Both the position numbers and the translations under genes were made by a program. Under the pieces are notes generated by a model, which was not told the DNA's origin, did no database searches, and saw only the letters and a program-made list of their open reading frames with translations. 7,945 nt of DNA from Minisyncoccota bacterium (lineage in GTDB: Bacteria > Patescibacteriota > Minisyncoccia > UBA6257 > 1-14-0-10-40-38): the NCBI GenBank assembly GCA_020052135.1, contig JAGVPS010000010.1, forward strand, positions 1 through 7,945. The letters are read 5' to 3'. This document shows, in pieces, positions 1-4,355 of the stretch (positions are counted from its first letter, which is position 1; each line of letters opens with the position of its first letter).

Positions 1-361
1 CGGTGGTGCATCTACGGGAGAGGTGCTTGGCGTCAGCACCGCTGCTTTTTGTGGCACAACACTTAACTCATATATTGGATTTGGCAGAAACAATGATGCG
101 GTAGATGTGAGAAGGCTCCAAGAGTTCTTTAATATTTATGAGGGAGAAAATCTTCCGGTAACTGGATTTTACGGACCGCTTACTATTGCTGCGGTGAACA
201 AGTTCCAAATAAAGAATTGGGAGGAGGTGTTGCGCCCGTGGGTATCCCATGGACTGTTAACTGAAAAAACTTCTACTGGCTACGTATATAAGACCACAAG
301 GCGTTGGATTGATATGACCGTGTGCCCAAGTCTTAACTCGGTGATGCCCCTGTTGCCGTAA
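1..361 (+). CDS. C-terminal part of a surface protein with a peptidoglycan-binding-like domain (5' end outside window)
   Basis: The reading frame is open from base 2 (GGASTGEVLGVS...) and ends at TAA 359-361, so the start lies upstream. The fragment is about 119 codons. The part from LNSYIGFGRNND through VRRLQEFFNIYEG, LPVTGFYGPLTIAAVNKFQ matches the PG_binding_1 fold pattern (paired helices, conserved LQ, TGxYGPxT and AVxxFQ). It then continues with a WVSHGLLT...GYVYKTTRRWI segment and a CPSL tail. A GEVLG-type linker just before such a domain is a layout I associate with exported proteins of Parcubacteria-type genomes. Known for the family: the domain binds peptidoglycan or serves as a wall-attachment module. 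Two Cys (in AFCGTT and TVCPSL) could pair outside the cell. The catalytic or stalk part, if any, is not in the window. A strong terminator follows within 10 nt. Confidence 0.8.
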   Translation, partial: GGASTGEVLGVSTAAFCGTTLNSYIGFGRNNDAVDVRRLQEFFNIYEGENLPVTGFYGPLTIAAVNKFQIKNWEEVLRPWVSHGLLTEKTSTGYVYKTTRRWIDMTVCPSLNSVMPLLP

Positions 362-370
362 GCATAAGAA

Positions 371-408
371 AAAGGTCGCGTCTTATTATATAGACGCGAC
401 TTTTTTTT
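371..408 (+). terminator. Rho-independent terminator after the peptidoglycan-binding-domain gene
   Basis: Perfect 8-bp stem GTCGCGTC (375-382) / GACGCGAC (393-400), a 10-nt AT-rich loop, and an extra AAAG/TTTT extension. Eight T follow at 401-408. It begins 10 nt after the stop codon of the upstream gene. The next gene starts only 17 nt after the T-run, so its promoter must overlap this terminator. Confidence 0.9.
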
Positions 409-418
409 GATGTATACT
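391..418 (+). promoter_or_regulatory. Candidate promoter of the CAP-domain gene, embedded in the terminator
   Basis: A -10-like TATACT lies at 413-418, with a weak -35-like TAGACG at 391-396 (16-bp spacer) formed by the 3' arm of the terminator hairpin. Transcription starting 7 nt after the -10 would fall at about 425, the A of the preferred ATG, so the message would be leaderless. Support is motif match and lack of any other space for a promoter; the -35 is poor. Confidence 0.35.
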
Positions 419-424
419 CCCTCT

Positions 425-1378
425 ATGAAGCGTCTCATTACACGATATCTGTTTCCTCGCAAGGAGAATGATTATCAACCCCACCTGCTTCAACGAAAGG
501 CGATGTTTGTTTTGTTTGCGGTTGTGTTAGGGATTCAATCCCTTTTACTGGTTCATGTGTCACTTGTGTCTCGCTCACCCTACTTCGCCTCGATCCTTGA
601 AAGCGTTCTTATTGAAAGTACGAACGTGAAGCGCACAGAAAACAGCAGAAGTGCTCTCGTGAGAAGTTCCATACTCGAGAAGGCGGCACAGCGTAAGGCG
701 AATGATATGGCGGAGCGTGGCTATTTTTCGCACACCACGCCGGAGGGCAAAACGCCTTGGCAATGGTTCTCTGAGGGAGGATATGCATTCTTGTTCGCAG
801 GAGAAAACCTGGCGGTGGATTTTGTAGACTCAACCGACGTGATGTATGCCTGGATGCAGTCATTGAGTCATCGCAAAAATATTTTAAATAATCAATTCAC
901 TGAAGTCGGGATTGGTATTGCACAGGGAACATATAAAAATAGATCAGCCATTTTCATTGTCCAATTTTTTGGACGTCCAAATCTATCGGCTTCTGCAAAA
1001 ACTTCTTTCACGTCTTCTTCGCCTTTTTCAGCCAGTACCCTCGACGTTTTCGTTTCAGAAATATCTCCGCCATCTCCGATAGCTATTAATGAATCGTCGG
1101 TGGTTCTTGGGGAAGAGGCAGGAAATATTTTTGAAGACGTATCAAATACGAAAACAAGCATGTTGAAGTGGCTCCTTACGCGTCCGCATATTTTAACAAC
1201 CTATCTTTACTTCATCCTTGCGATGCTCGTAAGCTTTGTGCTTATTTTCAAGCTTACGTTTAATATGAAAAGACAGCATACGCCGCTCATCGTAAACGGC
1301 TTAGCTATTCTCACAGTTATTGTATTGATTCTTCTCTTAAACCAATACATCTTAGTTTCAAGTGGTGCTATTTCTTAA
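425..1378 (+). CDS. Membrane-anchored CAP-domain (SCP/PR1, YkwD-like) protein
   Basis: A 317-residue protein from ATG 425. The N-terminus MKRLITRYLFPRKENDYQPH is a short cytoplasmic lead with the FPRKENDYQPHLL pattern I associate with Parcubacterial homologues. A membrane segment follows (about 27-49). The CAP domain spans about 60-185, with the hallmark blocks FSHTTPEGKTPW (His103), AGENLA (Glu127), AWMQSLSHRKNIL (His149) and FTEVGIGIA. A Ser/Pro-rich linker (about 188-245) leads to two further membrane helices (about 259-279 and 287-311). CAP proteins are extracytoplasmic; functions vary and no catalytic role is assured, so a wall-related role is inference. ATG 410 and TTG 407 are also in frame, but 407 lies in the terminator T-run. 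No Shine-Dalgarno is visible at any start. It converges on the 3D-domain gene across a shared terminator. Confidence 0.9.
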   Translation: MKRLITRYLFPRKENDYQPHLLQRKAMFVLFAVVLGIQSLLLVHVSLVSRSPYFASILESVLIESTNVKRTENSRSALVRSSILEKAAQRKANDMAERGYFSHTTPEGKTPWQWFSEGGYAFLFAGENLAVDFVDSTDVMYAWMQSLSHRKNILNNQFTEVGIGIAQGTYKNRSAIFIVQFFGRPNLSASAKTSFTSSSPFSASTLDVFVSEISPPSPIAINESSVVLGEEAGNIFEDVSNTKTSMLKWLLTRPHILTTYLYFILAMLVSFVLIFKLTFNMKRQHTPLIVNGLAILTVIVLILLLNQYILVSSGAIS

Positions 1379-1469
1379 TAGAGTATTTACACAGATGCGG
1401 CTGTGCTGTTTCTGTTTTCTAGGCGGTGCTCTTCTCACGAGCTATCTGACTTTATTACTTTAAATAACC

Positions 1470-1503
1470 AAAAATCCCCCCGCCAGTTGGCGGAGGGATT
1501 TTT
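1470..1503. terminator. Bidirectional terminator between CAP and 3D-domain genes
   Basis: Stem CCCC(C)CGCC / GGCG(G)AGGG around an AGTT loop (1485-1488), with one A-C mismatch, closed by AAAAT/ATTTT. T-runs exist on both strands (1499-1503 on +, complement of 1470-1474 on -). It serves both convergent genes. Its inner CCGCC-AGTT-GGCGG core resembles the TCCGCC/GGCGGA palindromes at 2477 and 6834. The bases between the CAP stop and this hairpin (1379-1469) hold nothing I can name. Confidence 0.85.
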
Positions 1504-1516
1504 GCTCTAAAGAATA

Positions 1517-1966
1517 TTAGCTTTCGTAGATAACAATTTTTGCGGTGCGCTTGCCAAAGTTTTTGGCAGTTGCGCGATCCGGGAAGAGGATATCTACGCG
1601 GTCACTAAAGCGCTCGTGCATCCGGTCTTCAACGGTGAACACCTTATCACCAAAGAGATCCGGAATTATCACCTTTGTTCCTATTTTAAGGAAGTTCGCG
1701 GCGATCACGTTTTTCTTCTCAGGATTCTTACAGATGTCGTAACCGCTTGCCGAAATGCATGGTGTTTCGTCCGTCTGAGCTGGATCAGAGGAATATGCGG
1801 TAATAGTGGTACGAATCACTTCCGCGGAGCTCACTCCCTCGGCAATGACCGAAGTGATCTCCGTCGCTCGCTCCATAGACGCGCTAATGGGCTCGCTGGG
1901 CGCCGCTGCAATAGCTAATTGGAAGATATTGAAGAGGAGGCCAAGCGCAGTGAGTTTAATAGGCAT
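1517..1966 (-). CDS. Secreted 3D-domain protein (double-psi beta-barrel, cell-wall type)
   Basis: A 149-residue protein. Residues 1-21 form a signal peptide (hydrophobic LTALGLLFNIFQLAIAAA). About 23-52 is a Ser/Glu-rich linker. The 3D domain spans about 53-148: TITAYSS opening strand, VIAANFLKIGTKVIIPDLFG central part, and VEDRMHERFSDRVDILF holding Asp113, Asp122 and Asp125, the three-aspartate motif that names the family (PF06725). The family is related to the RlpA/MltA barrel and is found in secreted wall-active proteins. Here it stands alone, so either it is a minimal lytic-transglycosylase-like enzyme or a binding barrel; the sequence does not decide. Cys70 and Cys79 could form a disulfide. 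ATG 1966 is chosen because it begins the signal peptide; no clear Shine-Dalgarno precedes it. Stop is TAA. Confidence 0.87.
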   Translation of the reverse strand: MPIKLTALGLLFNIFQLAIAAAPSEPISASMERATEITSVIAEGVSSAEVIRTTITAYSSDPAQTDETPCISASGYDICKNPEKKNVIAANFLKIGTKVIIPDLFGDKVFTVEDRMHERFSDRVDILFPDRATAKNFGKRTAKIVIYES

Positions 1967-2028
1967 ATATTTGAGGTTTCCGGGGAGGTTGTACTTCGCT
2001 CAAGTAGCGAGGATGCTCCCTGGCTAAC

Positions 2029-2047
2029 AAAAAAACCCCTTTCGGGG
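2029..2047 (-). terminator. Small terminator-like hairpin in the leader of the 3D-domain gene (possible attenuator)
   Basis: Read on the minus strand: CCCC-GAAA-GGGG followed at once by seven T. The GAAA tetraloop makes the 4-bp stem unusually stable for its size. It lies about 35 nt after the predicted start of transcription (about 2081) and about 60 nt before the 3D-domain start codon, so it would act within the leader. Downstream in the leader, a TCGCT/AGCGA hairpin (1999-2013) and a GGGAG/CTCCC pair could form competing structures. Whether it attenuates is inference. Confidence 0.5.
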
Positions 2048-2087
2048 ATATAACATATTGCGACCATTACTATTCAGTTGTACCTCC

Positions 2088-2116
2088 ATACTAGCCGATT
2101 GGAGGCAAGAAGTCAA
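2088..2116 (-). promoter_or_regulatory. Promoter for the 3D-domain gene (minus strand)
   Basis: Minus strand shows TTGACT (complement of 2111-2116), a 17-bp spacer, then TAGTAT (complement of 2088-2093). Predicted start near 2081. The -35 box lies inside the loop of the 2095-2132 dyad and is also part of the left 7-bp repeat that flanks the MITE-like element. A second, extended -10-like TGTTATATC occurs at about 2047-2055 and could be an alternative. Confidence 0.5.
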
Positions 2117-2132
2117 CCCCCACACCAATCGG
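2095..2132. promoter_or_regulatory. Operator-like inverted repeat around the minus-strand promoter
   Basis: CCGATTGG (2095-2102) and CCAATCGG (2125-2132) form an 8-bp perfect inverted repeat with a 22-bp gap that contains the -35 box. A regulator binding here could block the promoter. No regulator gene is visible nearby, and the right arm overlaps the 13-bp terminal repeat of the MITE-like element, so it may instead be a by-product of that element. Confidence 0.3.
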
Positions 2133-2255
2133 AGATCGAAATAACCCTTATTTTTCAATGGTTTTTAGGATATTGCCTATAGCGTAGAATAGCCAGATAT
2201 TCATGCTTTAATGAGAAAGGTACTTAATCTTCAATTGGTGTGGGGGCCAAGTCAA
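2110..2255. mobile_element. MITE-like element: 13-bp inverted repeats with flanking 7-bp direct repeats
   Basis: CCCCCACACCAAT (2117-2129) and its exact reverse complement ATTGGTGTGGGGG (2234-2246) enclose 104 bp of AT-rich non-coding DNA. The unit is flanked by the direct repeat AAGTCAA (2110-2116 and 2249-2255), with two extra C on the right side. Terminal inverted repeats plus a short target-site-like duplication, about 130 bp long and without an ORF, is the layout of a miniature inverted-repeat element. The alternative is a non-coding RNA or regulatory region with a long-range stem. No transposase is in the window. Confidence 0.45.
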
Positions 2256-2292
2256 AAGGCCGAAAACGCTTGAAAATGCTCACTTTTTGGGG

Positions 2293-2321
2293 TTGCAGAT
2301 AGGGGGTTTAAGGGGTATATT
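2293..2321 (+). promoter_or_regulatory. Promoter of tRNA-Arg
   Basis: TATATT at 2316-2321 with TTGCAG at 2293-2298, a 17-bp spacer. Predicted start at about 2328, just before the tRNA at 2332. The -35 matches the consensus in only its first three bases. The bases from 2256 to 2292 hold no other signal I can name. Confidence 0.45.
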
Positions 2322-2331
2322 TGAGGATGTT

Positions 2332-2403
2332 GTCTCTGTGGTGAAATGGATATCATTACTGCCTTCGAAGCAGTCGTTGGAGGTTCGAATCCTCCCGGAG
2401 ACA
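2332..2403 (+). tRNA. tRNA-Arg (anticodon TCG)
   Basis: Complete 72-nt cloverleaf. Acceptor GTCTCTG (2332-2338) pairs with CGGAGAC (2396-2402). D arm GTGA/TCAT with an 8-nt loop containing GG. Anticodon stem ACTGC/GCAGT around CTTCGAA, anticodon TCG at 2365-2367. Variable loop CGTT. T arm GGAGG-TTCGAAT-CCTCC. Discriminator A at 2403. CCA is not encoded, so it must be added enzymatically. It reads CGA and, by wobble, probably other CGN codons. Tandem palindromes start 15 nt downstream. Confidence 0.95.
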
Positions 2404-2417
2404 CAAAGTAGAGGGTT

Positions 2418-2447
2418 TCCTCCGAAGGAGGATCCTCCTTCGGAGGA
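2418..2447. repeat. Tandem pair of 15-bp palindromes forming a 30-bp perfect palindrome
   Basis: Two head-to-tail units, TCCTCCGAAGGAGGA (2418-2432) and TCCTCCTTCGGAGGA (2433-2447). Each is a hairpin with a 3-nt loop, and the two are reverse complements of each other, so the whole is a perfect palindrome centred on GGATCC. The second unit differs by one base from the unit at 6849-6863. No T-run follows, so it is not an ordinary terminator. Confidence 0.9.
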
Positions 2448-2476
2448 CAATTCCTGGCGGGGACACGCTTCGGCTC

Positions 2477-2492
2477 TCCGCCGACTGGCGGA
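2477..2492. repeat. 16-bp palindromic repeat TCCGCC...GGCGGA
   Basis: TCCGCC-GACT-GGCGGA, a 6-bp stem with a 4-nt loop. Same ends and stem as TCCGCC-AGA-GGCGGA at 6834-6848, which sits inside the broken tRNA-Glu copy. The 29 bp between this and the previous pair, and the bases up to 2535, show no gene. Confidence 0.8.
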
Positions 2493-2538
2493 TTGCTCAG
2501 CATAAACACTCTAGAGAAAAGCATCAGATTTCAAGGAT

Positions 2539-2571
2539 AAAAAAATGCCCCGTAGTTTGGCTACGTGGGCA
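2539..2571 (-). terminator. Rho-independent terminator overlapping the stop of the 110-codon ORF
   Basis: Minus strand: TGCCC-(A)-CGTAG, loop CCAAA, CTACG-GGGCA, then seven T (complement of 2539-2545). One bulged A. The TAG stop at 2563-2561 lies inside the hairpin, which supports the minus-strand unit being real. Confidence 0.8.
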
Positions 2572-2893
2572 ATGCACGAGATGACGATGGCTCGGGCGCC
2601 ATGGGGCAGAGGCGCTTCCGCCAGACGATGTCCACGCCCCTCTGCACCTTAAGGTGCTCACCCGCCTCCACTTCCTCGATGTCGCTCTGGACGAGGCAGT
2701 ATTCCGCGGGATTCGACAGCAAGCGGCAAAACAGAACGAACGACCCATCGGGGAGTTGCTTCACCACAGCCATAACTTTGCAGCGCAGGCCGAGGGGGAG
2801 CCGTGACTCCTTGATCGGCGTGAGCTGGGGACGTGACGCCCTCATGGCTCGGAAGAGCACTATCGCGCCACACGAGAGCCCGACAAATCCCAA
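2561..2893 (-). CDS. Hypothetical small membrane-associated protein (start uncertain)
   Basis: Up to 110 residues from TTG 2893 to TAG 2561-2563. I do not recognise a named family. The N-terminus GFVGLSCGAIVLFRAM is a short hydrophobic stretch. About 34-90 looks like a small beta-rich domain: LRCKVMAVVKQLPDGSFVLFCRLLSNPAEYC..., then an acidic IEEVEAG turn and LKVQRGVDIVWRKR. Codon third positions are rich in G/C across this frame, as expected for coding. A promoter and Shine-Dalgarno lie upstream of a 27-codon ORF ending 8 nt before this TTG, and a terminator overlaps the stop. TTG has no Shine-Dalgarno of its own; translation may be coupled to the small ORF, or may begin at an internal GTG (residue 13) or ATG. 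It is possibly a frameshifted continuation of the 27-codon ORF. Confidence 0.55.
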   Translation of the reverse strand: MGFVGLSCGAIVLFRAMRASRPQLTPIKESRLPLGLRCKVMAVVKQLPDGSFVLFCRLLSNPAEYCLVQSDIEEVEAGEHLKVQRGVDIVWRKRLCPMAPEPSSSRALPT

Positions 2894-2901
2894 GAGTTGG
2901 G

Positions 2902-2985
2902 CTAGAGGTACAGATCGGTGGCATTGGCGCCGGAATAGAAGGAGAAAAGGAATATGGCGATGAGCAGAAGTACATTGAGGAACAC
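2902..2985 (-). CDS. 27-codon hydrophobic ORF (small membrane protein or leader peptide)
   Basis: GTG 2985 to TAG 2904-2902. The product MFLNVLLLIAIFLFSFYSGA NATDLYL (27 residues) is nearly all hydrophobic for its first 17 positions, then polar: a membrane helix or a signal-peptide-like segment. A consensus AGGAGG (complement of 2992-2997) sits 6 nt before GTG, the best Shine-Dalgarno in the window, and a near-consensus promoter lies 40-70 nt upstream. The 110-codon ORF begins 8 nt after the stop, so the two are probably translated together. It could be a stand-alone small membrane protein, a coupling leader, or the true N-terminus of the downstream protein if a frameshift (natural or sequencing) intervenes. 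Confidence 0.5.
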   Translation of the reverse strand: MFLNVLLLIAIFLFSFYSGANATDLYL

Positions 2986-3024
2986 TATGATCCTCCTAGT
3001 GCAGTAAGTGGGCGAACTGCTATG

Positions 3025-3054
3025 GTTATAACATGGCAAAACCGCCAACGTCAA
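3025..3054 (-). promoter_or_regulatory. Strong promoter with extended -10 (minus strand)
   Basis: Minus strand: TTGACG (complement of 3049-3054), 18-bp spacer, TATAAC (complement of 3025-3030) preceded by TG at the extended -10 position. Predicted start near 3018. It drives the 27-codon and 110-codon ORFs. It is the best-formed promoter in the window. Confidence 0.65.
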
Positions 3055-3156
3055 AGTAGTATCCGTATGCGCGAAGTGGTATTATGGAATCTCACTATAC
3101 ATACGTTACTTGAATTTTACGACACCGAGTACCCGCATTGCATCTGTGATAAGAAA

Positions 3157-3171
3157 TAGAATATTCATTTA
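3157..3171 (+). promoter_or_regulatory. Candidate -10 box of the Glu dehydrogenase gene (possibly leaderless)
   Basis: TAGAAT at 3157-3162 ends 8 nt before ATG 3171. No Shine-Dalgarno is visible upstream of the ATG. If this is the -10, the message starts at or next to the start codon. No convincing -35 is present at 16-18 bp, so support is modest. The stretch 3055-3156 contains no gene I can support. Confidence 0.3.
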
Positions 3172-4310
3172 TGAATGATTTTAAGTTTGTTGACGAGTGG
3201 GGGCCAGAACACATCGTAAAAGTATACGATCCTAAAACGGGGATGCGGGGGATTTTAGTTATCGATAATACCGCGCGTGGTCCGGGTAAGGGAGGCATCC
3301 GCATGACGCCTAATATAACTGAGGAAGAGGTGTTTCGGCTTGCGCGAACCATGACCTGGAAAAACGCGCTCGCGGACATTCCGTTCGGGGGTGCTAAGGC
3401 AGGGATCCTCATGCCCGCGGGAGAGTTTGATAAGAAGGTGATTATGCAGTCGTTCGCGCGCGCCATAAAACTCCTTACGCCGAAGAAATATATAGCGGGG
3501 CCAGATGTAAACACGGGCGAGCGAGAAATGCAGTGGTTTGTAGAAGCAACAGGCAATTGGAAAACAGCTACGGGGAAACCCGCGAACTATTGCATGGCTG
3601 CGTTTGGCGAGAAGGGGGAGAAGTGTGGCATTCCTCATGAATTCGGAAGCACGGGCTTTGGTGTGGCGGAATCGACGCGCGTAGCCGCTGAAATATATGG
3701 CATGGATATAAAAGGCGCGCGCGTCGCTATTCACGGATTTGGAAATGTTGGCACGTTTGCCTATGAATACCTCACCGCTATAGGGGCAAAAGTAGTACTC
3801 CTTGCGGATCGGGATGGGGCGGTATTTGCCGAAAACGGCTTTGATAGCGCAGAACTTAAAGCAATCATTCGCGATCGGAAGCCACTATCTCACTACGCCC
3901 GCGGAAAAATTCTAAAGAGTGAAGACTTTTGGAAAGTGCCGGTAGATATCTTAATTCCTGCTTCGGTTACGGATGTTATCAATGCTTCAAATAAGGACGT
4001 GATTAAAGCAAAAATTATTATTGAAGCGGGTAATATTCCCATGCGCGAACCCATAGAAGAAGAATTGAGTCGAAAAGGAATACTCATCGTTCCTGATTTT
4101 GTGGCAAACGCAGGAGGAGTCATTTCTTCGTACGCAGAGTACCGCGGCTATAACCCGAAGCGGATGTTCGAAATTGTGAAGCGAAAAATCGTAGCGGCAA
4201 CGAAGCGCGTGCTTGCGAAGAGCATACAGTCAGGAGAAAACCCGCGCGCTGTGGCGCTCGCGATTGCCGAAGAGCGAGTGCGCGCCGCAATGAGGAAGAG
4301 GGGACAGTAG
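3171..4310 (+). CDS. gdhA: Glu/Leu/Phe/Val dehydrogenase (glutamate dehydrogenase family)
   Basis: A 379-residue cytoplasmic enzyme. The family catalyses NAD(P)-dependent, reversible oxidative deamination of an amino acid (most often L-glutamate to 2-oxoglutarate and ammonia). N-terminal dimerisation/substrate domain about 1-160: GPGKGGIRM (36-45), TWKNALADIPFGGAKAGI with Lys64 and catalytic Lys76, GPDVNTGEREM (110-120) with Asp112. Rossmann domain about 165-330: GSTGFGVAEST, HGFGNVG (188-194), LADRDG with Asp213, and VPDFVANAGGVISSYAEY (307-324). It is somewhat shorter than the usual 410-450 residues, and the common GGSxGRxxATG segment appears as FGSTGFGVAEST preceded by a short insert with Cys141 and Cys152. 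Substrate cannot be fixed from sequence, so glutamate is the likely but unproven choice. It is monocistronic and ends at a strong bidirectional terminator. Confidence 0.92.
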   Translation: MNDFKFVDEWGPEHIVKVYDPKTGMRGILVIDNTARGPGKGGIRMTPNITEEEVFRLARTMTWKNALADIPFGGAKAGILMPAGEFDKKVIMQSFARAIKLLTPKKYIAGPDVNTGEREMQWFVEATGNWKTATGKPANYCMAAFGEKGEKCGIPHEFGSTGFGVAESTRVAAEIYGMDIKGARVAIHGFGNVGTFAYEYLTAIGAKVVLLADRDGAVFAENGFDSAELKAIIRDRKPLSHYARGKILKSEDFWKVPVDILIPASVTDVINASNKDVIKAKIIIEAGNIPMREPIEEELSRKGILIVPDFVANAGGVISSYAEYRGYNPKRMFEIVKRKIVAATKRVLAKSIQSGENPRAVALAIAEERVRAAMRKRGQ

Positions 4311-4317
4311 CTGAAAC

Positions 4318-4350
4318 AAAAAAACACCCCCGCAGCGCGGGGGTGTTTTA
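4318..4350. terminator. Bidirectional terminator between the Glu dehydrogenase and surface-protein genes
   Basis: Stem ACACCCCCGC/GCGGGGGTGT (4324-4333 with 4337-4346) around an AGC loop, closed by further A-T pairs. TTTT (4346-4349) follows on the plus strand, and seven T on the minus strand (complement of 4318-4324). It lies 7 nt after the dehydrogenase stop and 5 nt from the stop of the minus-strand gene. Confidence 0.92.
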
Positions 4351-4355
4351 GTTCA

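Noticed and set aside
407..424. TTG 407 or ATG 410 as start of the CAP-domain protein
   Set aside because: TTG 407 lies within the T-run of the preceding terminator and ATG 410 leaves almost no room for a promoter. ATG 425 gives the usual MKR-type N-terminus and fits the -10 box at 413.
2418..2447. Rho-independent terminator for tRNA-Arg
   Set aside because: The hairpins are strong but no T-run follows on either side, and identical-type units sit where termination makes no sense.
2252..2524. Minus-strand 90-codon ORF across tRNA-Arg
   Set aside because: Much of it is the antisense translation of the tRNA (GGFEPPTTASKA-type peptide) and of the palindromes, a common false gene call.
2565..3159. 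Plus-strand ORFs of 132 and 108 codons in the 2565-3159 region
   Set aside because: They run opposite the minus-strand unit that has promoter, Shine-Dalgarno and terminator, and their proteins are Arg/Ser-rich without domain features.
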